From NCBI GenBank assembly GCA_964426605.1, contig CAYRQK010000002.1:124001-188000 (forward strand): 64,000 bases of DNA, written 5' to 3'. A program made the position numbers and the translations under genes. The stretch comes from JAGQNT01 sp964426605. GTDB lineage: Bacteria > Patescibacteriota > Saccharimonadia > Saccharimonadales > UBA4665. The notes under the pieces were generated by a model. That model was not told the origin of the DNA. It did no database searches and saw only the letters and a list, made by a program, of their open reading frames with translations. How positions within the stretch are numbered: position 1 is the first letter of the stretch; each line of letters begins with the position of its first letter. This document shows positions 8,167 through 17,178 of this stretch, one piece after another.

Positions 8167-9096
8167 CTAGGGACGCTGACGCCAATCAGCAACGACATCT
8201 GCCAAAGTAGTCTCTAGTCTAATTTCTGGTTGCCAACCGGTATCGCGCGTAAGCTTGTCGTGACTACCGTAGATGTCTGGCGTATCAGAGGGACGCATTT
8301 TGGCGGGATCCTCTGTAATGGTCGGCTGGATATTGGCGGCTTCGAGGATGTTGGCCAGGATTTTGTGACCACTGATTGATGAGCCGGAACAAATGTTGTA
8401 CGTTTCGCCCGCCGTACCTTTCTCGAATAGTAGCCGATACGCTCTGGCAATATCACGGACGTCAGTGTAATCGCGCTTAGCATCGAGATTACCAACCACG
8501 ATTTCGGTAGCCAATCCTTTTTCGATTGCTACCACCTGTTGTGCCAGATCAGGCACGATAAAGCCGGGATTTTGTCCAGGGCCGATGTGGTTGAACGGAC
8601 GGGCAATGATGGCCTCAAACCCGCGCGAACAGTAGTACTGGGCCATCTGTTCTTGGCCGAACTTGCTGACAGCGTACGGCGAGCTAGATAAGACCGTTGA
8701 TTTCTCTGTGAGGGGTAGTGACGCACTAGGGTCGTACAAGCTGCCACTACTTACAATCAAGAAGCGCGGTCTTGCAACTTGCGATAGCGCAGCCTCAAAC
8801 AAGTTCACCTCAATACCAATGTTGGTTTCCATGTACTGCTGTGGGTCGTCAAATGATGGACCGACAGCCGCAAGGCCCGCTAGGTGAATAACACCATCAA
8901 TACCTTCGAAGTTAATCTCCTGCTGCACGGCCTTGCGATCTAGCAGGTTGATAGCTAGGTATTCATCAATATAAGCAGGCTTCTTGCTGCCTTCTTGACC
9001 GCCGATACCCACAACGCTGATGCCGTATTCAGACAGTTCTTTTACGAGATGGTTGCCTACAAAGCCGTTTGCTCCGGTTACTAAGACTTTCTTCAT
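8167..9096 (-). CDS. rmd: NAD-dependent epimerase/dehydratase, probable GDP-4-keto-6-deoxymannose reductase
   Basis: The 309-residue extended SDR has GANGFVGNHL at residues 8-17, an active-site serine region (IVSSGSLYDP) and YAVSKFGQE as YxxxK. ARPFNHIGPGQNPGFI and AKRDYTDVRDIARAY resemble Rmd-type reductases that reduce the Gmd product to GDP-D-rhamnose. It converges with gmd with only 19 bp between stop codons, which supports a shared pathway. A related epimerase giving GDP-fucose or GDP-talose cannot be excluded from sequence alone. Confidence 0.75.
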   Translation of the reverse strand: MKKVLVTGANGFVGNHLVKELSEYGISVVGIGGQEGSKKPAYIDEYLAINLLDRKAVQQEINFEGIDGVIHLAGLAAVGPSFDDPQQYMETNIGIEVNLFEAALSQVARPRFLIVSSGSLYDPSASLPLTEKSTVLSSSPYAVSKFGQEQMAQYYCSRGFEAIIARPFNHIGPGQNPGFIVPDLAQQVVAIEKGLATEIVVGNLDAKRDYTDVRDIARAYRLLFEKGTAGETYNICSGSSISGHKILANILEAANIQPTITEDPAKMRPSDTPDIYGSHDKLTRDTGWQPEIRLETTLADVVADWRQRP

Positions 9097-9172
9097 GCCT
9101 TAAGCCTAGCAGCTAAAACCGCCTAAACCAAGTTGTTAGCGTGGCAAATTCAAGGTAAAATACTATGTAAAT

Positions 9173-9979
9173 ATGCAGAAAATACTTCAGCGGTATCGCT
9201 ATTCGCTTATACTGCTACGGGAGCTTGTCCGGACGGATTTCAAACTTCGTTACCAGGGGTCCGTTTTAGGGTATCTGTGGTCACTACTGCGACCACTCTT
9301 CCTGTTTGTAATCTTGTATTTTGTTTTTGTACGTTTCCTGAAGATCGGTAGTGATATACCACACTATCCAGTCTATCTTTTGTTTGGCATAGTTTTGTGG
9401 AACTACTTTGCTGAAGTCACATCCGGGGCAGTTACGGCGATTGTCGGAAAAGGGGATTTATTACGAAAAATTAACTTTCCAAAGTACGTTATTATCCTGT
9501 CGGGATCATTTTCTGCAGTTATTAATCTGTTACTTAATTTTGTAGTTATAGCTGCTTTTATGATTATTACTCACGTAAGTGTTACTCCTGATGCAATCAT
9601 TTTGATCCCGCTGATTATCGAGCTTTTCATCCTTGCACTCGGGGCCGCCTTCTTCCTGAGTGCACTATTCGTAAGGTTTCGCGACATCTCCTATATATGG
9701 GAAGTCATAATGCAAGGCGCGTTTTATGCTACCCCGATATTGTACCCGCTTGCTATGGTGCCGCATCACTATGCAAAGTTTCTGATTTTGAACCCTATGG
9801 CCCAGATTGTCCAGGATGCGCGTCATGTATTGATTACTCCAGCTGCAGATACAATTTATCAAGTGTATGGTGGCAATAGGTGGGTGTGGGCTATCCCCAT
9901 CGGTATAACAGTTTTGATTGCTGGGCTTTCTGCATGGTACTTTCGAAGCCAGTCTAAAAATTTCGCGGAAGAAGTGTAA
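9173..9979 (+). CDS. Polysaccharide ABC transporter permease (Wzm/TagG type)
   Basis: The 268-residue ABC-2 permease begins with the typical cytoplasmic start (LVRTDFKLRYQGSVLGYLWS) and has about six membrane segments. The motif SPFD-like N-region and RFRDISYIWEV are typical of O-antigen and teichoic-acid exporters. It pairs with the ATPase 3 nt downstream to export lipid-linked glycan. TACTAT at 9161-9166 lies 6 nt before the ATG and no ribosome-binding site is visible, a leaderless pattern. It marks the beginning of an AT-richer block. Confidence 0.87.
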   Translation: MQKILQRYRYSLILLRELVRTDFKLRYQGSVLGYLWSLLRPLFLFVILYFVFVRFLKIGSDIPHYPVYLLFGIVLWNYFAEVTSGAVTAIVGKGDLLRKINFPKYVIILSGSFSAVINLLLNFVVIAAFMIITHVSVTPDAIILIPLIIELFILALGAAFFLSALFVRFRDISYIWEVIMQGAFYATPILYPLAMVPHHYAKFLILNPMAQIVQDARHVLITPAADTIYQVYGGNRWVWAIPIGITVLIAGLSAWYFRSQSKNFAEEV

Positions 9980-9982
9980 CTA

Positions 9983-11194
9983 ATGGCTGATGAAATCGCA
10001 ATCAAGGTAGAGCACGTAAGCAAAAACTTTGTTTTGTCACACGAAAAGGCTACGAGTGTTAAAAGCGCATTTACCAGTATTTATAAGAGAGGTATTCGTA
10101 CTCGCGAGACCCAACACGCCCTCAAGGATATTAATTTCGAAGTTAAAAAGGGCGAATTCTTCGGCATCGTCGGTCGCAATGGTTCTGGCAAAAGTACTAT
10201 GCTCAAGATTCTTGCCAGTATTTATCAACCGACAAAGGGTAGGGTTAGTACAGTCGGTAAGCTTGTGCCATTCATCGAACTTGGCGTTGGATTTAATCCC
10301 GAGTTAAGCGGCCGCGAAAATGTATTCTTGAATGGTGCACTTCTTGGGTTCTCTCGCAATGAAGTCGCTGCGATGTACGAAGAAATAGTTGCTTTTGCTG
10401 AGCTTGAGAAGTTTATGGATCAAAAACTTAAAAACTACTCGTCTGGTATGCAAGTTCGGCTGGCATTCTCGATGGCGACCCGTGCGGAGGCAGACGTTCT
10501 TTTAATTGATGAAGTTTTAGCTGTTGGTGATGCCGATTTCCAGCGAAAGTGCTTTGACTACTTTAGGTCTTTGAAGAGAAACAAAAAGACGGTTGTTTTT
10601 GTTAGTCACGATATGAATGCCGTGAGGGAGTATTGTGACCGCGCAGTAATGATCGAGCAAAGCGAACTGATTATCGTGGGAGACCCAGAAGCGGTTGCAA
10701 CGGAATACAACAAGGCTTTTACCGAAAAAAGCTCAGAGGATTCAGGCCAAGCAGAAGAGACCAAACGCTGGGGTGACGGCCTAGTCTCATATCAGAGAGT
10801 TGGTGTTGAGCCTGCTATTGTAAAGCAGCAAAAAATGATCCGTCTGAGCGCTACGGTAAAAGCTAAGCAGCTAGTCAGGGAGCCAGTCTTCGGGATAGTC
10901 ATTAAAAATGCTGCCGGCCAGCATATCTTAGGGACTAACTCCAAAATTAAACACATAACCGTAGATCATGTTGAAGCTGGGCAAGAACTCAACCTAATCT
11001 GGGAATTCCCGCACATATTTGGAGATGGCAAGTACTATGTCGACGTAGCGATTCAACGTGATGGTGGTTCACGCGATAGCGACTGGTGGGAAGACGCCGC
11101 ATCATTTACTGTCTATAAAGATGAACGGACACCATATATTGTTACTCCAGATGTGACGCTCGTTTTTGAGAAGGGCAAATCCGGTGGCAAGTAA
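9983..11194 (+). CDS. Polysaccharide ABC transporter ATP-binding protein (Wzt/TagH type)
   Basis: The 403-residue protein has an ABC ATPase domain: Walker A GRNGSGKS at residues 64-71, signature YSSGMQVRLAFS near 152-163 and Walker B DVLLIDE at 171-177. Residues about 270-403 form an extra C-terminal domain like the Wzt carbohydrate-binding domain that recognises the glycan end in O9a-type systems. This suggests the exporter may read a terminal modification, perhaps made by the FkbM methyltransferases downstream (inference). It lies 3 nt after the permease. Confidence 0.9.
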   Translation: MADEIAIKVEHVSKNFVLSHEKATSVKSAFTSIYKRGIRTRETQHALKDINFEVKKGEFFGIVGRNGSGKSTMLKILASIYQPTKGRVSTVGKLVPFIELGVGFNPELSGRENVFLNGALLGFSRNEVAAMYEEIVAFAELEKFMDQKLKNYSSGMQVRLAFSMATRAEADVLLIDEVLAVGDADFQRKCFDYFRSLKRNKKTVVFVSHDMNAVREYCDRAVMIEQSELIIVGDPEAVATEYNKAFTEKSSEDSGQAEETKRWGDGLVSYQRVGVEPAIVKQQKMIRLSATVKAKQLVREPVFGIVIKNAAGQHILGTNSKIKHITVDHVEAGQELNLIWEFPHIFGDGKYYVDVAIQRDGGSRDSDWWEDAASFTVYKDERTPYIVTPDVTLVFEKGKSGGK

Positions 11195-12329
11195 AGGGCG
11201 AATAGTCTTTGTCGATGCTATGGCTCTAACTCAGCAAAACATGAGTGGCGTAGGTCATAATGCGCTTGAGATCGTACGGGCGCTTGATCGAATGAGCGTA
11301 ACTAATAATTTCGAGTTACGTCTTATAGTGACACTCGGAAAGAAGCGGGCGCTTACACGTCATAATCTTAATGCACGAATTAAGATCAAGCAGTTACTGT
11401 TGCCGGCACGAATAATTGAGGTGCTACTTCGCACTCGACTACTTCCTCCTATCGATCTGTTTCTTGGTAGAGGGCTATATATTTTTCCGAACTATAAAAA
11501 AATGCCACTCGCTCGTTCCCAGTCCTACTTGTACATTCATGACATAGTGTTCGCACGACATCCTGAATACGTACAGCCAAAGAACCTGCGCTATCTTAAG
11601 AAGTACTTGCCCGGGTGGGTTCAGTCAGCGACTAAAGTCGTCACTATATCGGAATTCTCAAAAGCGGATATCAAGGATTATTTTGCGATTGCAAGCGATA
11701 AGATTATTGTTGTGCCGTGTGGTGTGGATCGGACAGTTTTTTATAAGCGTGAAAAATCTGAAATTGCGACCGTAAAAGCAAAATACGGCATCACCTCCAG
11801 GGATTATTTCATATACGTGGGCAACTTTGAACCAAGAAAGAACATCTCACGTATAATCAGGGCAATGGGTGCGCTGCCTATAGGGCAGAAACAGGATTAC
11901 GGCCTGGCGCTCATTGGAGGAGGAGGCTGGCTGAATGATGATATCGACGACGAAATCAGCCGAGCCAGAAAGCGGGGTCTCACGATATTTACGCCTGACG
12001 TTTATGTCGCAGATGGAGATTTGCCTGCCTTGTTGTCTGGTAGTGTAGCCTTGGTACATCCCGCACACTATGAAGGCTTTGGTTTATCAGTCTTGCAGGC
12101 CATGGCCTGTGGCACGCCAGTTATTGTCGCTAAGAACTCTTCTATACCTGAGCTTGTTGGTGATGCCGGGATTTACGTTGATCCAATGAGCGAGGCGAGT
12201 ATTAACGAGGGAATGTTGAACCTTGTCAGCAACCAGAACCTTCATGTTGAACTAGCTAAAGAGGGCCTCAAACGAGCGCAGCTCTTTGACTGGGATGAAA
12301 GTGTCAGGATATTGCTTAGGGACCTCTAG
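11184..12329 (+). CDS. GT4-family glycosyltransferase
   Basis: The 381-residue GT-B protein carries FIYVGNFEPRKNISRII in the middle and HYEGFGLSVLQAMACGTPVI in the C-terminal half, both standard GT4 motifs. I chose the GTG at 11184, which overlaps the end of the ATPase gene and has GAGAAGG about 9 nt upstream; the frame is open 18 nt further upstream to a TTG. Substrates are unknown. It lies in the exporter operon, so it probably helps build the exported glycan. Confidence 0.85.
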   Translation: MASKGRIVFVDAMALTQQNMSGVGHNALEIVRALDRMSVTNNFELRLIVTLGKKRALTRHNLNARIKIKQLLLPARIIEVLLRTRLLPPIDLFLGRGLYIFPNYKKMPLARSQSYLYIHDIVFARHPEYVQPKNLRYLKKYLPGWVQSATKVVTISEFSKADIKDYFAIASDKIIVVPCGVDRTVFYKREKSEIATVKAKYGITSRDYFIYVGNFEPRKNISRIIRAMGALPIGQKQDYGLALIGGGGWLNDDIDDEISRARKRGLTIFTPDVYVADGDLPALLSGSVALVHPAHYEGFGLSVLQAMACGTPVIVAKNSSIPELVGDAGIYVDPMSEASINEGMLNLVSNQNLHVELAKEGLKRAQLFDWDESVRILLRDL

Positions 12330-12394
12330 GTTAGTGCGTTAACGAGACTACCATTTAATGGTAAAATTAGAGTAGCATTAATTAAATCCAAGAA

Positions 12395-13528
12395 ATGAAG
12401 ATTACTATGCCTAAGACTGTCAGAACTGCACTAGCCCTGGACATCCTTAATGCCCCAGTAAGCCCCTGGATTAAAAGTGAGGAAGAGCGCGCTAACATGA
12501 CACTCGCTTGCATAGATGGAGCCGAAATACCCCGAGTAAAGGGCGCTGGCTCAACGAAAGTTGTTGATGGTAAAACGATCCAACTTATGCATAATGGCCT
12601 GAAGGTTTTTCAAGGGGGCTATCAGGGAGAATGGGCGGTCAAAGTTATAAAGGGCCTGAACGGTCTGCATGAGCCTCAAGAAGAAAAGGTTTTTTACGAA
12701 GTTCTCAAGCGTGTTCGCCCTGGAGGTATGATGCTTGAGCTTGGTTCATGGTGGTCATACTATTCGATGTGGTTCCTGAGTGAGATTAAGAATGCTAAGG
12801 CGTTTTGCTGTGAGCCTGACCCCGATAACCTTGCTTTAGGTAAATCTAATGCCGAACTCAATAGCTTTGTGATTGGTGAGCAGATTGTCTTTCATCAATA
12901 CGCAGCTGGCTCACAAAATAACTTGCAGATTGATTTTGAAACCGTTAAGCATGAAACCGTACGTGTTCCAGTCCGTTCAATTGATAGTATTCTTGAGCAG
13001 GAATCGATTGATAAGCTAGAAATTTTACACATGGATATTCAGGGAGTTGAACTCGATGCGTTACAAGGAGCTATTCGTTCGATTGATGCTGGTAGGGTTA
13101 GGTTTCTCTTTATTTCAACACATCACTACTCAATTTCTGGCGATCCAATCATGCATCAAAAGTGTATTGAATTTATTAAGGAGCACGGTGGCGAAATTAT
13201 TGCTAAGCACAGCGTTTTAGAGTCATGCAGCGGCGATGGTCTAATCGTTGCCTCATTCGACAAAATCGATAGTGACTTCAGGGTCCCAATTACACTTCAG
13301 CCTACCGATGACTCACTTTTTAGAACCGCAGAAGAAGATCTAAGTATTTTATGGAATGCCCACGATCAAATGTATGAGAGATTCATGGAGCTAGATTCTG
13401 CGTTGCAAGAAGAGCGAATGGAACTTGGCCGTATTAAGGCGCAGCTTGCCGAGATTACTCCGTTGAGACGACATATTAAGGAAAGTGTTCGCCACCGTAC
13501 TAAAAGAGCGATTCGCAGATTAAAATAG
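12395..13528 (+). CDS. FkbM-family methyltransferase with C-terminal coiled-coil tail
   Basis: The 377-residue protein has a class I SAM-binding motif (MLELGSWWSYYSMWFL) near residue 109 and the FkbM signature MDIQGVELDALQGAI. FkbM enzymes O-methylate sugars or other hydroxyl groups. After about residue 300 the tail is charged and heptad-like, ending in a basic segment (RHRTKRAIRRLK). This resembles the length-control or capping methyltransferases of ABC-dependent O-antigens in design, though no homology to WbdD is claimed. An in-frame ATG 12 nt downstream is an alternative start. Confidence 0.8.
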   Translation: MKITMPKTVRTALALDILNAPVSPWIKSEEERANMTLACIDGAEIPRVKGAGSTKVVDGKTIQLMHNGLKVFQGGYQGEWAVKVIKGLNGLHEPQEEKVFYEVLKRVRPGGMMLELGSWWSYYSMWFLSEIKNAKAFCCEPDPDNLALGKSNAELNSFVIGEQIVFHQYAAGSQNNLQIDFETVKHETVRVPVRSIDSILEQESIDKLEILHMDIQGVELDALQGAIRSIDAGRVRFLFISTHHYSISGDPIMHQKCIEFIKEHGGEIIAKHSVLESCSGDGLIVASFDKIDSDFRVPITLQPTDDSLFRTAEEDLSILWNAHDQMYERFMELDSALQEERMELGRIKAQLAEITPLRRHIKESVRHRTKRAIRRLK

Positions 13529-13540
13529 ATCACCAAAACT

Positions 13541-14614
13541 ATGAGTGATTACCTTATAAGTTACGCACAGAACCGAGAAGATGTTATTCTCAATGGCTTG
13601 CTAAAGAATGCGAGAAAAGGGTTCTATGTCGATGTGGGAGCAAACCATCCCGTACACGACTCAGTTACGAAATTATTTTATGATAAAGGCTGGAGTGGCA
13701 TAAATGTTGAGCCGGCACATGACTTGCACTCCGTACTTGAGCTTTCTCGGCCACGCGACATCAATGTGAAGTGCGGCATCTCCGATAAGACTGGAGAACT
13801 TATCTTTAGAGAATATATGCTTGGTGATGGTCTTTCGACCTTTTCCCATGAGCAGCAGGATATATACAAGAAGGACGAGCATTATAGCTATTTTGCTAAA
13901 GAGTATACGGATCATAAAGTTCCAGTCACAACACTAGCAAATCTACTCAAAGATCACGCCAGAGATAAGCAGATTGATTTCATGAAGATAGATGTGGAGG
14001 GCTACGAACATGAAGCTGTGGCTGGTAATGACTGGAAGCTCTATCGCCCGATCATACTTTGCATTGAAGCTAATCATATTGTTAAAGACTGGCATCCGAT
14101 ACTCGAGAAAGCCAATTATAGCCTGGTCTTTTGGGATGGTCTCAACGAGTATTTCGTCGCCAATGAACATGCCGCGCTAACAAAAGACTTCTCATACGCA
14201 GACTCTGTATTTTTGAGTGAGCCGTTTATTACGTGGAGCGAATATAAAATTCGCCGAGACTTAGAGCGAGATAAGGCGGTGTTGAGTCTGAAACTACATC
14301 GAAAAGAGAGCGAAGTTCATAGACTCCAGAATGTCTTGAATGAGGCGTCTCTACATGGGGCTTCTCATATAGCAAAGCGTAAACTACATAGTATCGATCA
14401 CAAGATCACCGCCCGGCTTTCTCCTTCCAGGCCCATAGGCATAGCACGTGGTGCCGAAGTTTTACCCAAAACACTCGCTGAACTTAGTACGTTGCTGAGG
14501 CATCAGTTAGTTGAGAGCACACCAACTCGCAAGGCATCAAAACGGCTTGCTGGAAGAGTTTACGCTGGGGGTAAGAATATTGCAAGGCATGCAGTACGTA
14601 GGGGTAAAGTATGA
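13541..14614 (+). CDS. FkbM-family methyltransferase
   Basis: The 357-residue protein shows the FkbM pattern: YVDVGANHPVHDSVTKLFYD for SAM binding near residue 30 and DFMKIDVEGYEHEAVAG near residue 150. Residues after about 235 are charged and heptad-like, then basic, as in the preceding FkbM protein. The two are adjacent (12 bp gap) but differ greatly in sequence, so they are not a recent duplication. It probably methylates a sugar of the surface glycan. The stop overlaps the next gene's ATG. Confidence 0.82.
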   Translation: MSDYLISYAQNREDVILNGLLKNARKGFYVDVGANHPVHDSVTKLFYDKGWSGINVEPAHDLHSVLELSRPRDINVKCGISDKTGELIFREYMLGDGLSTFSHEQQDIYKKDEHYSYFAKEYTDHKVPVTTLANLLKDHARDKQIDFMKIDVEGYEHEAVAGNDWKLYRPIILCIEANHIVKDWHPILEKANYSLVFWDGLNEYFVANEHAALTKDFSYADSVFLSEPFITWSEYKIRRDLERDKAVLSLKLHRKESEVHRLQNVLNEASLHGASHIAKRKLHSIDHKITARLSPSRPIGIARGAEVLPKTLAELSTLLRHQLVESTPTRKASKRLAGRVYAGGKNIARHAVRRGKV

Positions 14615-16335
14615 GTAAGCCTATGACCCCACTCATTATTGATGCACAGCTACTTCAGACGTCTGCTTGGGATAGGGGTATGGGCCATTACTGTCGATCG
14701 TTGATCAAGGCACTCGGTGAATTCAACGCCGAGCTTAATGTAACATTTATTCTCAATAAGCATCTACCACTAGATGCGAGAAGAGAACAAATCCAAGCAT
14801 TACTTCCGAAGGCCGAGCTCTGTACTTTAGATTTGCCAACGCTGAGTGGGCATCTCGACATTGCAAAAAAGCGAGCGACGAAAGAAATTGATAGATTCAT
14901 ACTTAGTAAATATGGGGATGAGAAGGTTGGCTTCCTGATTCTCCAGTTGTTTACCTTCGATTATTGTGCAGCATTTCCGACGAATGCAGATAAATTGGTC
15001 GTGTGCTACGATCTGATACCACTCATTTACTGGAGTGAATTCTCGGGGTATTTTGCGGCACATATGTACTTTCCGCATCTAATTACATTGCTTGAAGCCG
15101 ACACAATATTTTCTATTTCTGAGACAACAAAAGCTCAACTAGAGGAGCGGCTATCGGTTGAGCCACGGAAGGTTGTGAATATAAATGGTGCGTGTATCAG
15201 CCGCGAAATGAGTGAAGCAATCGACTACATTGATGAAAATAGTCTCTTCATCCTCATGCCTTCGGCCGACTTACCGCACAAGAACAACGAGATGGCCGTT
15301 CAGGCATTCGAGCAATTTAATAGAGAATTGGGAAATATTTTTAAGCTCGTTATAACCTCTACGATATCCGAGTCTACACGAGAGCTTCTCCGCTGCTACT
15401 CAGACGATCTGGTCTTTACTGGTAATATTAATGACCGTCAGCTCAAATATCTATACCAAAAAAGCCGTGCAGTATTGTTCGTCTCTTTGGTCGAGGGTCT
15501 TGGCTTGCCCGTACTTGAGGCGGTTAGTGACGATAAACCGGTAGTATGCTCAGAGATACCAGTTTTTAAAGAAATATCGAACAGTGCATTCTACTATTGT
15601 GACCCGCTACAGACTGACTCGATAGCGAGAGCTCTTCGTAGAGCTGTTGCCGGTTCTAATTGGACTGCTAAACGAGCGGAATATAAAGAAATAAACAAGA
15701 AATATACCTGGCGTAACAGCGCTATCACCCTCGGCTCTAACCTTAGGGCCGACTCAAGAGTGGAATCGTCAAGGCCTCGAGCTAACATTGCTATTTGTTT
15801 GCCGCACCCCTCAAGTACTAGCAGTCAGCTAGGGGGTTTTGTACAATCCCTGTTCCCTGTTTTTAAACGGCTTGCGGAGGTAAGCGCTTATCTGTCGGCT
15901 GATGATTACGTCAATGAGGGGCTGAAACCTTTATTCTTACCTTACCTAGTGGATACTATGCAAACGAGTGAGTTAGACAAGGCTGAAACAAAACCTATTT
16001 ACTTCATCGATAACTCTTCTGCCAGCACAGAGCTCATCAGAGCAGCACTCTTGAAGCCAGGTGTCTGCTTCGTTGTTAATAACGATATTGGGCAGTTAAT
16101 GAAGCATCTTGCTAGTTGGGGTTATATTTCGACAACTTTAGCCTTGGCTGGTGAGCGAGTCGCCAAAAATAATCTGGCGGGTCTACTCATGGAAGCTTCC
16201 AACGAAGTCTATATGTTAGATGCTGAGAATAGTGGTATTCAACGCTGTGGACAAAAGGCTAGAACTAAGGTCGTAAGGGCCAAGAGCAGGTGGGAACTAG
16301 CACACGTACTTCTAAAAGAGGCAGGAGCTCTCTAG
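14611..16335 (+). CDS. GT4-family glycosyltransferase with extra C-terminal domain
   Basis: The 574-residue protein is long for one GT4 domain. Residues about 1-390 form a GT-B unit with MPSADLPHKNNEMAVQAF and VEGLGLPVLEAVSDDKPVV. Residues about 391-574 restart with an N-terminal Rossmann-like strand (RANIAICLPHPSSTSSQLGG) but lack the second GT4 nucleotide-binding half, so the tail looks like a truncated second transferase or a binding domain. It overlaps the upstream FkbM gene by 4 nt and is the last gene of this operon. Substrates are unknown. Confidence 0.8.
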   Translation: MSKPMTPLIIDAQLLQTSAWDRGMGHYCRSLIKALGEFNAELNVTFILNKHLPLDARREQIQALLPKAELCTLDLPTLSGHLDIAKKRATKEIDRFILSKYGDEKVGFLILQLFTFDYCAAFPTNADKLVVCYDLIPLIYWSEFSGYFAAHMYFPHLITLLEADTIFSISETTKAQLEERLSVEPRKVVNINGACISREMSEAIDYIDENSLFILMPSADLPHKNNEMAVQAFEQFNRELGNIFKLVITSTISESTRELLRCYSDDLVFTGNINDRQLKYLYQKSRAVLFVSLVEGLGLPVLEAVSDDKPVVCSEIPVFKEISNSAFYYCDPLQTDSIARALRRAVAGSNWTAKRAEYKEINKKYTWRNSAITLGSNLRADSRVESSRPRANIAICLPHPSSTSSQLGGFVQSLFPVFKRLAEVSAYLSADDYVNEGLKPLFLPYLVDTMQTSELDKAETKPIYFIDNSSASTELIRAALLKPGVCFVVNNDIGQLMKHLASWGYISTTLALAGERVAKNNLAGLLMEASNEVYMLDAENSGIQRCGQKARTKVVRAKSRWELAHVLLKEAGAL

Positions 16336-16344
16336 GGGTAATAG

Positions 16345-16388
16345 ATTGACCGATTCCTGGGTTTATCTAAGTTCTGGCCCAGGTCAAT
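16345..16388. terminator. Stem-loop between convergent genes
   Basis: CCTGGG (16356-16361) pairs with CCCAGG (16378-16383), and ATTGA (16345-16349) with TCAAT (16384-16388), leaving a 6-nt bulge. It lies between the convergent glycosyltransferase and DUF218 genes. There is no U-tract, so termination is only a guess. Confidence 0.35.
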
Positions 16389-16417
16389 GTGCAGGCTGGA
16401 GGTATGTACAAACTAGT

Positions 16418-17059
16418 CTAGTTTTCGTGTCTCATCCTTGATGTTACGGCTGATGCAATATTTTTACCCTCTGGATCTGCGAGCGACAATGCCCAGCCTG
16501 CAGCCTCCAGGGCATACATAGACGCCGTACGTACCAGAGGCTTCAGAGTGTGATACTCGACTGTTGTTGCGATTACTTGTTTAGCATAAGTATGTTTTGA
16601 CCCGCCGCGCCTCTCGCGAATCACGTAGTCAGACTTAAATGTTTCGCTAACTGGAATATCCAAAATTCGGGCAAGTCTCTTTACTCGCGGTAGGTGATAC
16701 CCAATTGTTAAAAGAATTAGATTATCGATTCCCAGTCCTGGCATTAATTCTTTTACGTTACGCAAATTGCTTAAGGTATCGTAAGATTCCTCCTCAAGCG
16801 CAACTCTTTGTGTAGGTACTTTACTTTGATTGAAATGGCTATACATTGTGTCGCTCATTTTGGAGGCTTCCGTAGGGTACATGGGTCCAGCTGTATGGCC
16901 ACCTGAAAATATAATCATGTCTCCTATACCCGCAGCAAGTAGTACCCCGGCGGCTTCGGCAGTCATTCTTGACTCAATACTCAAAGTTATTTCTGGTGGC
17001 TTACTGTGTACTGGAAGTTCCCAGTTTTTGCCAAGCGCCACAATTGCAGAGTTATTCAC
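16418..17059 (-). CDS. DUF218 (YdcF/ElyC/SanA-like) family protein
   Basis: The protein of about 213 residues opens with NNSAIVALGKNWE and has MIIFSGGHTAG, then LEEESYDTLSNLRNVKEL and LLTIGYHLPRVKRLARIL, the pattern of the DUF218 family. Members affect cell-envelope and lipid-carrier metabolism, but the reaction is unknown. I chose the GTG at 17059 because the domain starts there and TAAAAT (17067-17072, minus) lies 7 nt upstream; an in-frame TTG lies 24 nt further upstream. No signal peptide is seen, so this member appears cytoplasmic. Confidence 0.8.
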   Translation of the reverse strand: MNNSAIVALGKNWELPVHSKPPEITLSIESRMTAEAAGVLLAAGIGDMIIFSGGHTAGPMYPTEASKMSDTMYSHFNQSKVPTQRVALEEESYDTLSNLRNVKELMPGLGIDNLILLTIGYHLPRVKRLARILDIPVSETFKSDYVIRERRGGSKHTYAKQVIATTVEYHTLKPLVRTASMYALEAAGWALSLADPEGKNIASAVTSRMRHEN

Positions 17060-17178
17060 ACTGTATATTTTAATATAAATCAATGGATTGTCTATACCTG
17101 TGATGTTCGGCTGATTGAAGGGAACAGAAAGATTACTACTGTAGCAGCAGGATCAGTAGTGGTCACGTGTGCGCATAG

